Shown in pieces: positions 44,366-56,439 of a stretch of DNA of 64,000 nt (position 1 is its first letter; each line of letters starts with the position of its first letter). The DNA is from Peribacillus kribbensis DSM 17871 (GTDB lineage Bacteria; Bacillota; Bacilli; Bacillales; DSM-1321): assembly GCF_000430765.1 (NCBI RefSeq), contig NZ_KE387240.1, forward strand, positions 320,196-384,195, read 5' to 3'. A model generated the notes under the pieces. It saw only the letters and a list, made by a program, of their open reading frames with translations, ran no database searches and was not told the origin of the DNA. A program made the position numbers and the translations under genes.

Positions 44366-46327
44366 TTACATTACATATTTCAGGAACCAGTCTCTTATCT
44401 GCTTGATATGATCGATCCGGGAGGCTGGGCTTCCGCTTCTGGTAACCTCGTGATTTTCATTTTCATAGGAAATGAGTACGGCCTCTTTTTTCTGCCTTCT
44501 TAAGGCTGTATAAAATTCCTCTGCCTGCTGGACGGGACAGCGATAATCCTTTTCCCCGTGAAGGAGAAGGAGAGGAGTATTGACATTAGAAACATATTTT
44601 AACGGCGAGTGATTCCATAGAATTTCAGGATCATGGATGGCATCCCCTAAGAGCTCCCATTCTGTAAAGTAATAGCCAATATCGCTGACTCCGTAAAAGC
44701 TGATCCAGTTGCTGATGCAGCGCTGGGTAACGGCCGCCTTAAAGCGGTCTGTATGCGTGATGATCCAATTGGTCATAAACCCTCCATAGCTTCCTCCCGT
44801 AACCCCAAGCCGGCTTTGGTCCAAATAGGGGTATGTGTTAAGAAGGTAATCGACACCTGATAAAAGATCGAGATAATCCTTCCCTCCATAATCACCCCTG
44901 ACAGCATCCACAAACGTTTGACCATATCCATGGCTTCCTCTGGGATTGGTATAAAGGATCACGAACCCTTGGGCTGCAAGAGCCTGGAACTCATGATAAT
45001 AGGTATTGGCATACATCGCATGCGGCCCGCCATGAATCTCCAAAAGGAGGGGATAGGATTGACCAGGATCAAAGTCTGCAGGCTTCATCATCCATCCATG
45101 AAGGGTAAGTCCGTCAGGTGCGGTCCAGGAAATAGGTTCGGTCTCCGCTATTTTCCTCGTACTGAGGACCTCTTCGTTCACAGAAGTCAATCGGTTGAAC
45201 TCACCATTCATCAAATTCAGATCATACAAATCACCGGGATTCTCTGGACAGCTGACTGCAGCCACAGCAGTATGACTTGAAGGATGGATGGAAAATCCAT
45301 AAATATGCTCCTGCTCCTGCCTGGAAGTATACATGGCTCCTTCAATATTCCCATAATACAAACCTGTACTTCCATAGTCGGTCATAATAAAATAAAAACC
45401 CTGGCTGTCTGATGTCCATTGAGGGCTGGCGTTTGAGCCGCCGACATGAAAATCCCCGATGGCTGCATCACCTGCATAAACATCCCACTCTTCAGTTAAG
45501 CAAGAAAGCTGTGCCAGTTCCATGTCATACAGCCAGATTTTTGAGAGAGTTGCCCCCATGAAATCTTTGCGATGCCCGGTAATAAGCAGGTATTTCTGAT
45601 CCGGGGACCAGCTCGCTGTTGTAAAGAGACCTTTACCATCCGTAATAATCTGCGTTTCTTTGCTCTCCAGATTTAGAATATGGATATCTGAGACTATTTG
45701 AAAGTCGCGGTCCTTATCTGCGCTTGCCGTATAGGCAATCCAGCTGCCGTCCGCTGACCAGTCTTCTGGTGTGCAGTCATAGTCTCCATGTGTAAGCTGT
45801 TTTGTTTCATTCTTTTTTAAATCGTGAATAAACAACTGAAGATACTGTTCCTGCAGATACCCTCTTGCATCTGATTTGAATCGAAGTGATTTGTAGATTC
45901 CAGATTTCAGACGGGATTCTTCACTGCTGCCATTTTCAGCTGAATCCACAAGGGCTGAGAATAAAATCTTCCCGGAACAGGGGGACCAGATCAATTTTTC
46001 AATGCCATGGGGAACCTCCGTTAAGCAGCGGGCTTCTCCACCTGCTGTTTTTAAAAGATAGAGCTGTGCTTTGCCGTCTCTCTTTGAAAGAAAGGCAAGG
46101 CCTTTGCCATCAGGAGACCAGCGGGGAGAAAACGTACGATCCCTGCCGAATGTCCATTGTTTGGTTTCTTTGCTTTCCATATTGAGGATATAAATATTTG
46201 AAATGTATGTACGGAGTTCTTTTTCCGCAATGGTTTGGACATATGCTGTCTTGTTTCCATCGGGTGACAATTGAGGATCAGTAACAGAATATAATTGGTA
46301 TAAATCGTCCGCGGATATGCCTTTCAT
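44366..46327 (-). CDS. S9 family prolyl-oligopeptidase-type peptidase (YuxL-like)
   Basis: About 653 residues. The ATG at 46327 behind GGGGGG is preferred to 46369. A seven-bladed beta-propeller (repeats such as SPRWSPDGKGLAFLSKRDG) covers residues 1-390. The catalytic alpha/beta domain follows: nucleophile in GGSYGG, Asp in HGEKDYRCP, His in ENENHEV. The length matches B. subtilis YuxL (about 657). Cytoplasmic; it cleaves short or acylated peptides. Single gene. Confidence 0.92.
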   Translation of the reverse strand: MKGISADDLYQLYSVTDPQLSPDGNKTAYVQTIAEKELRTYISNIYILNMESKETKQWTFGRDRTFSPRWSPDGKGLAFLSKRDGKAQLYLLKTAGGEARCLTEVPHGIEKLIWSPCSGKILFSALVDSAENGSSEESRLKSGIYKSLRFKSDARGYLQEQYLQLFIHDLKKNETKQLTHGDYDCTPEDWSADGSWIAYTASADKDRDFQIVSDIHILNLESKETQIITDGKGLFTTASWSPDQKYLLITGHRKDFMGATLSKIWLYDMELAQLSCLTEEWDVYAGDAAIGDFHVGGSNASPQWTSDSQGFYFIMTDYGSTGLYYGNIEGAMYTSRQEQEHIYGFSIHPSSHTAVAAVSCPENPGDLYDLNLMNGEFNRLTSVNEEVLSTRKIAETEPISWTAPDGLTLHGWMMKPADFDPGQSYPLLLEIHGGPHAMYANTYYHEFQALAAQGFVILYTNPRGSHGYGQTFVDAVRGDYGGKDYLDLLSGVDYLLNTYPYLDQSRLGVTGGSYGGFMTNWIITHTDRFKAAVTQRCISNWISFYGVSDIGYYFTEWELLGDAIHDPEILWNHSPLKYVSNVNTPLLLLHGEKDYRCPVQQAEEFYTALRRQKKEAVLISYENENHEVTRSGSPASRIDHIKQIRDWFLKYVM

Positions 46328-46484
46328 GAGATTTCCCCCCTTCTTTTTCTTCTTCCCATTATAGTCCAATTTTCCAAGCGTTTCTAAATTTTTTTCATAG
46401 ATAGTACGGATGATTATTTCAATAGTGATAATTTTTGAAATTTAATGTAAAATATAGGCTGTTGTGGAAAAGGGGGTCCATTTT

Positions 46485-48224
46485 TTGAACATCTTACAAA
46501 TCACTTTGAGGCATTTTAAGCCATACTGGAAGGGACTTCTTCTTGCATTCGGCTGCTCGCTGATCGGAGGGCTTTTCACCATCCTTCCTCCGGTATTGAC
46601 CGGGAGGATCGTGGACGGAATTGTAAAAAGCTCCAGCGGAAAAGTCATTGCTGTCATGATCCTGGGTGTGATGCTGTCCTTTTTATTCAAGTCGGTATTC
46701 GAGTCTCTACAGGAGCTTATCCAGGTAAGAATTGGTCTAGATGTGATTACTGATATGCAGCTGCGGGCGTTCAGGCGGCTGCATAAGACACCTATGTCTT
46801 TTTTTACGACCACGCCCAGGGGGGATATGCTTTATCGGCTGACTCATGATGTGGAATCCGTGCAAAACTTAAATAATACCGTGATACCTAGATTCATACA
46901 GCAGCTGATCAGTGCAATTGCCGCTTTTTCTGCGGTTATTTCCCTATACTGGCCGGCAGCAGTCGTGATGGCCGGAGTATTTGCCGTTTATCTTTACCCA
47001 TCTTTCAGACTTGGAAAAAAAGTGAGGAAAATGGGTGCCATTCAAAGGGATATGAGCGCAGACATTTATAGCCACCTTCAGGAAAGCATTGAATCGATCA
47101 GACTGGTAAGAACCTTTCAGACTCAGGATCAGGAGATGGCGGTGCAGACCAGCAAGATGGCCAGGTGGAAAGAATTTTCCATAAGGCTTGCCCTTTTAGG
47201 CAAGGTGAATTGGCGGCTGGGAAATTTATTTAATATAGCAGCGCCGGGGGTTGTTATGCTGGTCGGCGGCCTGTCAGTCTGGCAGGGGAAGATTTCGGTA
47301 GGGACCCTTGTTGCGGCGTTAAGCTTCATCCCCATTATGTTCCAGCCGATCAGATCGCTTGCCGAGAATGCTTTGGTGATTCAGCAGGCGATACCTGCGC
47401 TGCAGAGGATTTACGAATACTTTGATCTTCCGCTTGAGCATGATGAACAGCTGCCGGTAATGGGGAAGACTTCAGGGAATATCCGTATGGAAAATATTTG
47501 GTTTAAGTATCCGGGAACGGAAGAATATGTTTTAAAGGGAGTGGATCTTCATTTAGAAGCAGGAAGCCACATAGGAATTGTAGGAACAAGCGGCGGAGGC
47601 AAAAGCACGCTTATTCAGATTCTCCTGGGCCTTTTTGATGCGGATAAAGGCAGCATACATATCGATGGCAGGGACTTATATGCCTATAATCGGAATTCCT
47701 TCCGTCAGCAGGTGGGAGTGGTTTCACAGGAAACCTTCCTGCTGAACAGTACTCTTAGGAAAAACCTTCTGTACGGTAAGCCGGAGGCAGGCCAGGAAGA
47801 ACTCAACCGGGCATGCGAAGCTGCAGGTCTGACAGACCTGATATCTTCACTTCAGGATGGGTATGAAACGATCGTAGGGGAAAGAGGTTTGAAGCTCTCG
47901 GGCGGACAGCGCCAAAGAGTGGCCCTTGCACGTGCCATTTTAAGGCACCCGCCGATATTGATCTTTGATGAAGCGACTTCTTCCTTGGATGGAGAAACAG
48001 AAGAACGTGTTCAATCCTCGCTCGAACAGCTGATTCCTGGGCGGACTACGATCACAATCGCCCATAGACTAGTCACCGTCAGGAAGGCCGATAAAATTCT
48101 GCTATTGGATAAAGGAATCGTGGCAGAAGAGGGAACTCATGAAGAGCTTCTTGCTATGAGAGGTCAGTATTATCAATTGTACATGGCTCAGTACAGTGAG
48201 CTGGAAAAGGAGAGTGCCGTATGA
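46485..48224 (+). CDS. ABC exporter half-transporter (first of a pair)
   Basis: About 579 residues. TTG 46485 is chosen, seven bases after AAAGGGGG; GTG 46464 overlaps the region upstream. Six helices (about 15-300), then an ATPase with GTSGGGKST, LSGGQRQR, ILIFDEATSSLDG and the IAHR H-loop. Both catalytic and signature residues are canonical. It overlaps the second half-transporter by ATGA, so a heterodimer like B. subtilis YfiBC is expected. Substrate unknown. Confidence 0.9.
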   Translation: MNILQITLRHFKPYWKGLLLAFGCSLIGGLFTILPPVLTGRIVDGIVKSSSGKVIAVMILGVMLSFLFKSVFESLQELIQVRIGLDVITDMQLRAFRRLHKTPMSFFTTTPRGDMLYRLTHDVESVQNLNNTVIPRFIQQLISAIAAFSAVISLYWPAAVVMAGVFAVYLYPSFRLGKKVRKMGAIQRDMSADIYSHLQESIESIRLVRTFQTQDQEMAVQTSKMARWKEFSIRLALLGKVNWRLGNLFNIAAPGVVMLVGGLSVWQGKISVGTLVAALSFIPIMFQPIRSLAENALVIQQAIPALQRIYEYFDLPLEHDEQLPVMGKTSGNIRMENIWFKYPGTEEYVLKGVDLHLEAGSHIGIVGTSGGGKSTLIQILLGLFDADKGSIHIDGRDLYAYNRNSFRQQVGVVSQETFLLNSTLRKNLLYGKPEAGQEELNRACEAAGLTDLISSLQDGYETIVGERGLKLSGGQRQRVALARAILRHPPILIFDEATSSLDGETEERVQSSLEQLIPGRTTITIAHRLVTVRKADKILLLDKGIVAEEGTHEELLAMRGQYYQLYMAQYSELEKESAV

Positions 48225-50011
48225 GCAGCCGGACTGTTACAGCCTCCAAAAAATCCGGGGACGGAAGGAGAGTCCTCCAATTTTTAAAGCCCCATAAAAA
48301 ATGGGTCTTTGCCGACTCCTTTGTCATAGCCGTAAGCCAGGTTTTTTCAGCCCTGATTCCAACCTTTGCGCTGAGCTGGCTCGTTGACCATATTCTTCCC
48401 AACGAATCCCACCGTCTTCTTTGGGGACTGATGTGGCTGCTGGTCTTATCTGCAGTCATTGATTTATCTTTAATGGTTCTCGATGAATATTTTTGCCATC
48501 AGGTGGCCAAAACGGTTACAAACTGGCAGAAGCTTAGATTATTCCGGCATCTGCAGATTTTACCGTTTTCATTCTTTCATAACAGCCAGACAGGTGAACT
48601 TCTGGCAAGGGTCTCTGATGATCCAGACACCCTCCATAACTTTCTCGCATGGGAAGGGTCTACGTTTATGGCGGCTGTCCAGGGTGTTATCCTGTACAGT
48701 ATTGTACTGTTCTTTATCCACCCCTATCTGATGATAGCAAGTGTTGTTCTCGGTGTACTTTTCTATTTAGCTTCCAATTTCGTTGGTTCAAAAATGAGAT
48801 CTGCCTCTGCAAATGCAAGGCAGGAAGCGTCAAGATATCTGGAACGGCTGAGGGAGTCGGTTACAGGAATCCACCTATCCAGAGTTTTAGGTGTATCCGA
48901 TTCTGAGGTGGACAGTGTCACAGAAATCAGGCAGTCCTTCGTAAAAGAATCACGACAGGAATTGTTTGCGAGAATGAAATCGGTGGTGGTCATAGGGAGT
49001 TTCAACGGCTTTGTGCTTGCGGCTGTATACAGCATCAGCCTGTTTTTGATCTGGGACAAAGAGCTGACTACAGGGCAGATGCTGACAGCAGGCGGACTTG
49101 TGACCATCGCAGCCAATGAAATTCAAAGACTTCTAAGAAACTGGCTGTCAGTAAGAAGAACCGGGCCGGCACTTGACCGGTCCGAGAAATTGCTTTCTGA
49201 GAATGCTTCAGACGCAGAAAGCACCAAAGGCCTTGTATTGGAAGAATTTACGGGAAGCCTGGAATTTAGGGGAGTAAAGTTCACATATCCAGGAAAAACA
49301 GATCCTGTTTTGAAAAATATTTCTTTCTCTGTTTCAAAAGGAGAAGCTATAGCCTTAGTCGGGCCGAGCGGTTCAGGTAAATCCACAACCGTGGATTTAA
49401 TTCTTCGCCTGTATGAACCAGATCATGGGGAAATATTACTGGATGGAATCAATTTTAAGGACCTTGATACTTCATGGCTGCGTTCCCAGTTTGCGATCGT
49501 CTCCCAGGATATTCAGCTCAGGAACGGGACGCTGGCTGAAAATCTAAGGATAGCCAATGCTGAAGCGTCTGACGGGGAACTGATACAAGCCCTGTATGAC
49601 AGCGGCCTAAAGGACTTTTATGAAAATCTTCCGCAGGGACTTGAAACCTCCGTTGGTGAAAGAGGAAGTCTGCTTTCAGGAGGGCAGAAGCAAAGGCTGT
49701 CCCTAGCCAGGGCATTGGTGAAAAATTCTCCATTTTTACTTTTGGATGAAGCAAGCTCTGCATTGGATCCGATTACGGAAACACAGATCAACCAGGCCAT
49801 TGCCAGGAGAAGGACCCAGCAGACCGTCATTATTATCTCTCACAGACTTTCAACCGTCCTATCCGCCAATAGAATCATTGTTATAGAAAATGGGACCGTG
49901 GTCAATCAGGGTGCTCATGAAACGCTCCTCCAATCCGAGGATGGAGTCTATTCAAGGCTCTTCAGGCGTGAAGCTGAAATGGGTGTAAGTGTATTGATAA
50001 ACCAGGCATAG
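48221..50011 (+). CDS. ABC exporter half-transporter (second of a pair)
   Basis: 596 residues: six helices (about 25-310), then an ATPase domain with [30 protein letters not shown] and ISHRLST. The start overlaps the upstream stop, which couples the two at close to equal amounts. Both ATP sites of the predicted dimer keep the catalytic Glu, unlike heterodimers such as BmrCD with one degenerate site. Followed by a terminator. Confidence 0.9.
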   Translation: MSSRTVTASKKSGDGRRVLQFLKPHKKWVFADSFVIAVSQVFSALIPTFALSWLVDHILPNESHRLLWGLMWLLVLSAVIDLSLMVLDEYFCHQVAKTVTNWQKLRLFRHLQILPFSFFHNSQTGELLARVSDDPDTLHNFLAWEGSTFMAAVQGVILYSIVLFFIHPYLMIASVVLGVLFYLASNFVGSKMRSASANARQEASRYLERLRESVTGIHLSRVLGVSDSEVDSVTEIRQSFVKESRQELFARMKSVVVIGSFNGFVLAAVYSISLFLIWDKELTTGQMLTAGGLVTIAANEIQRLLRNWLSVRRTGPALDRSEKLLSENASDAESTKGLVLEEFTGSLEFRGVKFTYPGKTDPVLKNISFSVSKGEAIALVGPSGSGKSTTVDLILRLYEPDHGEILLDGINFKDLDTSWLRSQFAIVSQDIQLRNGTLAENLRIANAEASDGELIQALYDSGLKDFYENLPQGLETSVGERGSLLSGGQKQRLSLARALVKNSPFLLLDEASSALDPITETQINQAIARRRTQQTVIIISHRLSTVLSANRIIVIENGTVVNQGAHETLLQSEDGVYSRLFRREAEMGVSVLINQA

Positions 50012-50038
50012 TAAAACGGTTGTCAGTCCTTAAAAATA

Positions 50039-50082
50039 AAGCAGGGGAGAAACCTTTTCAAGTTTCTCCACCTGCTTTTTCC
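50039..50082 (+). terminator. Terminator of the ABC exporter operon
   Basis: AAGCAGG...GGAGAAAC pairs with GTTTCTCC...CCTGCTT, then TTTT. A second hairpin, CATTGGC/GCCAATG (50087-50105), lies just after it. Confidence 0.85.
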
Positions 50083-50214
50083 TTCCCATTGGCTGATTGC
50101 CAATGAACCAGGGGTCATATGTCAATCAGCAGAATAGGAGTCTTTGCACCTGGACTATAGATCAACCTATTATTAAATAGTCCGCCATGCTTATTTCCTT
50201 TTCTTTGAAAAAAA

Positions 50215-50685
50215 TCAAAGCTCTTTTTTTTTCCAAAAAGAAAAAACTCTTCTGATCATCCGCGGGAATGTCTTCTTCTTAGAAGGGCTGCCCGCCATGA
50301 GAGGCTTCTTGACAGTCTCTTCCATCACGTAAATTTTCTCCTTATCGACAGCGTCTTTTGCTGCAGCTACAAGGCCAATGTCTGTAGTCTGTTCCAAGTT
50401 ATGAACCACTTTATAGGGTATCCCATTTTTGTTGGCCATATGGGAATATTTGCTGAGATACGTATAAGGTATGGATCCATTCAATAAAACGGTGGCGCCT
50501 GGGTATTTTTTTGCTTCTTCTAAAACCTGCTGATAAACCAGTTTTTCTTTCACCTGGCCGATTGTTAGGGCCAGGATCACTCTCTCTCGGAAAGTCCCTA
50601 AAAATTTTCGTTTTTCTTCCGGTTTTATCTCTTTGACCCCGTGAATTCCCTGCTGTAAATAATCATCGATATGTTCTTTTGGCAA
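50215..50685 (-). CDS. yueI: YueI family (DUF1694) protein
   Basis: 156 residues. TTG at 50683-50685 is chosen because GGGGGGA sits just upstream; an in-frame start at 50703 overlaps that site. The pattern DDYLQQGIHGVKEIKPEEKRKFLGT and the VLLNGSIPY and KVVHNLEQTTDIG blocks fit YueI/DUF1694, which has a ribosomal L30e-like fold. The lysine-rich C-terminal tail is longer than in B. subtilis YueI. Function unknown. Confidence 0.82.
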   Translation of the reverse strand: MPKEHIDDYLQQGIHGVKEIKPEEKRKFLGTFRERVILALTIGQVKEKLVYQQVLEEAKKYPGATVLLNGSIPYTYLSKYSHMANKNGIPYKVVHNLEQTTDIGLVAAAKDAVDKEKIYVMEETVKKPLMAGSPSKKKTFPRMIRRVFSFWKKKEL

Positions 50686-50767
50686 TGTAATCCCCCCAGC
50701 CACAAGTAATACCAGTATACACAGAAATCAAAGGATATGTGTATAAAGGTGAGGGGGCCCTGCCTGT

Positions 50768-50905
50768 TCAGTTTGAATGAGGCTTTTGTTTCTTTCGGGA
50801 AGAATCTTTTTGATAGCTGCCTGTTTCTCTATTTGTTGTGCCCTGTCCCTCAACATTAGGAGAGCCCAGTCCGGCTGTGGAAGGGTCTTGTTTAATTTTA
50901 CTCAA
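50768..50905 (-). CDS. YuzL-like small basic protein, 45 residues
   Basis: TTG 50905 follows AAGGAGG with good spacing. MSKIKQDPSTAGLGSPNVEG continues with a QGTT...ETG...SRKKQK tail, close to the YuzL pattern of spore-forming bacilli. Hydrophilic, glycine/serine-rich, with no membrane segment. Function unknown. Confidence 0.65.
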   Translation of the reverse strand: MSKIKQDPSTAGLGSPNVEGQGTTNRETGSYQKDSSRKKQKPHSN

Positions 50906-51014
50906 TTTAGATTTCACCTCCTTGGCATACTTTCTCCTAAAAGCGGAGGTTTTAATTCAAAAGGAATAGAAAGTGCGGTTACGGGACAATTTACATAAAT
51001 AAGGAGGTGTGATC

Positions 51015-51257
51015 ATGGCAAGAATTGGAGTAGAAGAGTCTTTGACCAATGTTTCTGAAGCATTACGGAGCAGGGGCCATGAGGTTGTGGAACTGAAGCA
51101 GGAATCAGATGCCCAAAATTGTGATGCGTGTGTTGTTACAGGATTGGATTCAAATATGATGGGAATTTCCGACACTTCTATACAGGGATCTGTGATTGAA
51201 GCAAACGGGCTTTCGGCCGAGGAAGTTTGCAGTCATGTTGAAGACAGACTGAGCTAA
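51015..51257 (+). CDS. ykuS: YkuS family (UPF0180) protein
   Basis: 80 residues. ATG 51015 follows AAGGAGG. Strong match to YkuS: the N-terminal [10 protein letters not shown], the central [20 protein letters not shown] and the C-terminal LSAEEVC helix. A conserved cytoplasmic protein of bacilli without known function. Confidence 0.9.
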   Translation: MARIGVEESLTNVSEALRSRGHEVVELKQESDAQNCDACVVTGLDSNMMGISDTSIQGSVIEANGLSAEEVCSHVEDRLS

Positions 51258-51352
51258 AAATCACATTTTAAAGCAGGTGTCTCATAGGGCCCGCGCCTGG
51301 GATTATGGGACATCTCTTTTTGCTTTCAAAATTGGAACGAGGAGGCAGTAAA

Positions 51353-51478
51353 ATGGCCAAGCGAAACGAAGAGGCTAAAATGGATGGACAATACGAAACA
51401 GGAAACAAGAGAAAGATTGATACCCTTGCCGATGCAGCTGGACCACCTTCTAAAAATAGAGAATTCCGCAAAAAATAA
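51353..51478 (+). CDS. Small hydrophilic basic protein, 41 residues
   Basis: ATG 51353 follows GAGGAGG. The product is highly charged (MAKRNEEAKMDGQYETGNKR, then a GPPSKNREF tail), like small acid-soluble or stress-related proteins of bacilli. Family not recognised. It ends in a perfect terminator. Confidence 0.6.
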   Translation: MAKRNEEAKMDGQYETGNKRKIDTLADAAGPPSKNREFRKK

Positions 51479-51507
51479 AGGAAATGGGCATGCCCATTTC
51501 CTTTATT
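51476..51507. terminator. Bidirectional terminator
   Basis: AAAGGAAATGGGC and GCCCATTTCCTTT form an almost loop-free palindrome between convergent genes, followed by TATTTTCTT. Confidence 0.8.
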
Positions 51508-51510
51508 TTC

Positions 51511-53591
<2,081 letters not shown>

Positions 53592-54635
53592 ATGGCTGTA
53601 ACAATCAAGGATATTGCCAGGGAAGCAAAGGTTGCACCTTCTACTGTGTCAAGAGTCATAGCCGACAGTCCCAAAATAACAGAGAGAACGAAGAAGAAAG
53701 TAAGGAAAGTCATGGACCAGCTTGGCTATTATCCTAATTTCCATGCGAGGAATCTGGCTAACCGGGCGACTAAGTCGATAGGGATCGTTATGCCGGCTTC
53801 GGTCCGCAAGGGAAACCTTACGTTCCAAAATCCTTTCTTTCAGGATGTAATCAAAGGAATTAGCGCCTTTGCCCATTCAGAGGAATACTCTCTTTATATC
53901 ACAACTGGGGAAGCTGAGGAGGAAATTTACTCTGATGTGATGAAAATGGTAAAAGGCAGGCGTGTGGATGGAATTATCCTATTATACTCCAGTGATAATG
54001 ATCCGGTCATGGAGTATTTGGTCGATGAAAATTTTCCGTTTGTACTTGTAGGAAAGCCTCCCGAAGATATAAAGAATATCACTTATGTAGATAATGATAA
54101 TTATGCAGTATCAAGGGAACTCACCAGCTTTCTGATTTCCCTCGGCCACAAAAGGATCGCCTTCATTGGAGGGCATGAAAAACTGCTGGTGACCAAAAAC
54201 AGGCTGGCCGGCTTTTTGGACACTTTGCTTCTGTCAAAGATCACTGTCCCGAAAACTTATATCAAGCATACCGATTTCATTATGGACGGAGGGAAAAAGT
54301 CGGTAAATGATCTTTTATCCCTTAAAGAACCTCCAACCGCTATATTTGTAACGGATGACGTTTTAGCCCTTGGGATCCTGAATGCCCTGAATGAGAAAGG
54401 AATTTCCGTTCCGAATGAAATGAACGTAGTCAGCTTTAATAACTTGTTCTTTTCTGAGTTCACTTCCCCGCCCCTTACAACAGTGGAAGTGAATATCTAT
54501 CAGCTGGGCTATGAGGCTGCCCGCAGTGTGGTGGAATTGATTGAAGATGAAAACAGCTCTCCTAAATGCATTACGGTTCCGACGGAGATCATCATCAGGA
54601 AGAGCACAAAGTCATTAGATGGAAAGAATAATTAA
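53592..54635 (+). CDS. LacI family transcriptional regulator
   Basis: 347 residues. The N-terminal helix-turn-helix reads TIKDIAREAKVAPSTVSRVI, with the hinge NLANRATKSIGIV. The periplasmic-binding-protein-like effector domain covers 60-340 (RVDGIILLYS, FVTDDVLALGILNAL). By position it probably controls the divergent cyclomaltodextrinase with a maltodextrin-type inducer, like MalR. The Shine-Dalgarno sequence is weak (AGGA). Confidence 0.9.
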   Translation: MAVTIKDIAREAKVAPSTVSRVIADSPKITERTKKKVRKVMDQLGYYPNFHARNLANRATKSIGIVMPASVRKGNLTFQNPFFQDVIKGISAFAHSEEYSLYITTGEAEEEIYSDVMKMVKGRRVDGIILLYSSDNDPVMEYLVDENFPFVLVGKPPEDIKNITYVDNDNYAVSRELTSFLISLGHKRIAFIGGHEKLLVTKNRLAGFLDTLLLSKITVPKTYIKHTDFIMDGGKKSVNDLLSLKEPPTAIFVTDDVLALGILNALNEKGISVPNEMNVVSFNNLFFSEFTSPPLTTVEVNIYQLGYEAARSVVELIEDENSSPKCITVPTEIIIRKSTKSLDGKNN

Positions 54636-54651
54636 AGAACGAAATTCTTTT

Positions 54652-54697
54652 GGCTGCAGGCAAAACCATGAGGTAGGGTTTACCTACAGCCTTTTTG
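54652..54697 (+). terminator. Terminator after the lacI-type gene
   Basis: GGCTGCAGGCAAAACC pairs imperfectly with GGTTTACCTACAGCC, then TTTTT. Confidence 0.75.
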
Positions 54698-54824
54698 TGC
54701 GCTATAGAAAATGACGTTCACAGGATGGTTAAATAAATTGATGAAATAACCTTCAGGAAACAGGAAAATGCCTTCCTTTTATAGAAAGAATCTATAGAAA
54801 ACATTAGAAAAAGGGGAGGATTCT

Positions 54825-55022
54825 ATGGAAACAAACAACCTATATCACCAGCTGCTCGAAATGGGGGAAAGCAGTATTACATTAATTTTGCCGATTGATT
54901 CCATCGGGGAAGGTGAGCGAGTAGTAGAGCTAGCCAAAGAACTAGAGGTGGATGGCAAGCTTGAGCTTAGAGATCATGGTTTACAATCTGACTCAGTATT
55001 CATTCGTGTCAATCTTATTTAG
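54825..55022 (+). CDS. Small acidic protein, 65 residues
   Basis: ATG 54825 follows AAAGGGGAGGA. The acidic product (GESSITLILPIDSIGEGERV) has alternating beta and helix character and no membrane segment. Family not recognised. A short hairpin terminator follows directly. Confidence 0.65.
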   Translation: METNNLYHQLLEMGESSITLILPIDSIGEGERVVELAKELEVDGKLELRDHGLQSDSVFIRVNLI

Positions 55023-55044
55023 CATCCTCAGGGATGCTTTTTAT
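55021..55044 (+). terminator. Terminator after the 65-residue gene
   Basis: GCATCC/GGATGC stem with a four-base loop, then TTTTTATTT, starting at the stop codon. Confidence 0.7.
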
Positions 55045-55209
55045 TTGGAGTCAGCCCAATCTAAGAGCCGGCTTTTAGGGGATTTTGCTTTGAAGCGATT
55101 TGTGCTTTTCCCCCCCGGTAAATTTGCAAAAAGGGCTGTCACGTTCTAATGAAGGAGAATATAGTATACAGACAACGCTTTCATTTCGGAGGAAAGGGGA
55201 CTCTGCTAT

Positions 55210-55398
55210 ATGAAATTTTTATACAATCTTACCTGGATTCTGCTGTTCGTCGGCGGTCTGAACTGGATTTTCACAGCTTTTGATTTTAATTTAGTTACAG
55301 AATTATTTGGATCCGTACCTGCTTTAGTGAAGACCATTTACTGGCTGATCGGCCTATCCGCGATTTACCAGCTGTTTAGCCGGTTTACGGAAGAATAG
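55210..55398 (+). CDS. YuzA-like DUF378 membrane protein
   Basis: 62 residues with two membrane helices. The LFVGGLNWIFTAFDFNLV motif defines DUF378 (B. subtilis YuzA). AGGAAAGGGG precedes the ATG. Function unknown; terminator follows. Confidence 0.85.
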   Translation: MKFLYNLTWILLFVGGLNWIFTAFDFNLVTELFGSVPALVKTIYWLIGLSAIYQLFSRFTEE

Positions 55399-55409
55399 CC
55401 AATATAAGG

Positions 55410-55450
55410 AGCCTGCTGGAAGCATCTCAGCTTCCAGTAGGCTTTCTATT
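55410..55450. terminator. Terminator between yuzA-like and VOC genes
   Basis: AGCCTGCTGGAAGC pairs with GCTTCCAGTAGGCT around ATCTCA, then TTTCTATTTTTT. Confidence 0.88.
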
Positions 55451-55452
55451 TT

Positions 55453-56277
55453 TTATGCCGGATTATCCGGAGAGATTACCGAATAATAACCGCCATCGAT
55501 TAAAAGGGTATGGCCGCTTGAACCCTTGCAGATCAGCTCTGCACCGAAAGGGCCTTCTCCGTTTTCCTGCAAAATCGTTTTAACGGGTCCTTCTCCCTTT
55601 GGTTCAAAAAAGGTGAAAAATGCTTCTCCAAGCTTGATCTCTGTACATATAGCATTCCATTGATCATTTGCATACGATTTAATTTTTTTACAGTTAAACC
55701 ATTTTTTCCAGTGGGTATAAACGTTATCGATATTTTTAACTGCATAATAAACATTCTTTACTGCCTGGGCCCCATTTTGATGTTCAAGCTGGACGCCGCT
55801 ATCCGTGAGGTCTTGTAATCTTTCCGGTACAGTCTGATTCCATTCTATAAAAAACGGCAGTTCAAAGGAAGATCGTTCTGAGCGTACAAACAGCATTTTC
55901 CACGATAAACGTTTTCCCTGCTCTGTGATCCTGGTGCCCTCAATGGGGCCTGTGACATGGAGTCCCAATTTGCTGAAGGTTACCGCATCTCCTTCTATAT
56001 GATCCGTTCTTATGGCAGTTTGGATAATTCCATTTCTTCTGTTATTTTTATGAACAAGCTGGATAAGCGGATTATCGCTGACCCGAACTTTTTCCTGCTC
56101 ATCGACGGATATGAATTCAATATAACTTGGCCCAAAGTAAGAGAGGAAGTTGCTTGTTCCCCATGTATCATGCTTTCCCCCAGGAAATACAGTAAACCCC
56201 TCCTGATGGAATTGCTTTTGTGCGGACACCTTATCTTTTGCTAAATGAACAATATGGTCAAGGGAGAACACAATCAC
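55453..56277 (-). CDS. VOC superfamily (glyoxalase-like) protein
   Basis: 274 residues. It opens with the VOC metal-ligand strand SLDHIVHLAKD and has the PGGKHDTWGTSNFLSYFG pattern of the Glyoxalase_3-like domain, with a second half from about residue 165. Enzymes of this fold catalyse isomerisation, ring cleavage or resistance reactions; no specific role can be given. The start is GTG 56277 near AAAGGAG; GTG 56271 is an alternative. Single gene. Confidence 0.75.
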   Translation of the reverse strand: MIVFSLDHIVHLAKDKVSAQKQFHQEGFTVFPGGKHDTWGTSNFLSYFGPSYIEFISVDEQEKVRVSDNPLIQLVHKNNRRNGIIQTAIRTDHIEGDAVTFSKLGLHVTGPIEGTRITEQGKRLSWKMLFVRSERSSFELPFFIEWNQTVPERLQDLTDSGVQLEHQNGAQAVKNVYYAVKNIDNVYTHWKKWFNCKKIKSYANDQWNAICTEIKLGEAFFTFFEPKGEGPVKTILQENGEGPFGAELICKGSSGHTLLIDGGYYSVISPDNPA

Positions 56278-56439
56278 CTGCTCCTTTCTGAAAGTACGGG
56301 GTAAAGTTTATACGGTTTTCTTAATAGTACACATTAGGAGAAAAAAGAAAAAGAATATAATCTTGATCTTTTTAGCAAGTTTGATTTCCCCTAGCAGGGG
56401 AATTACTTTAAAAGAAAAAGCAAAAAGGGGGAAGGATGA

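Noticed and set aside
50087..50105. CATTGGC/GCCAATG hairpin as a separate terminator or regulatory site
   Set aside because: Lies just behind the main terminator, has no T run and no nearby gene start; probably incidental.
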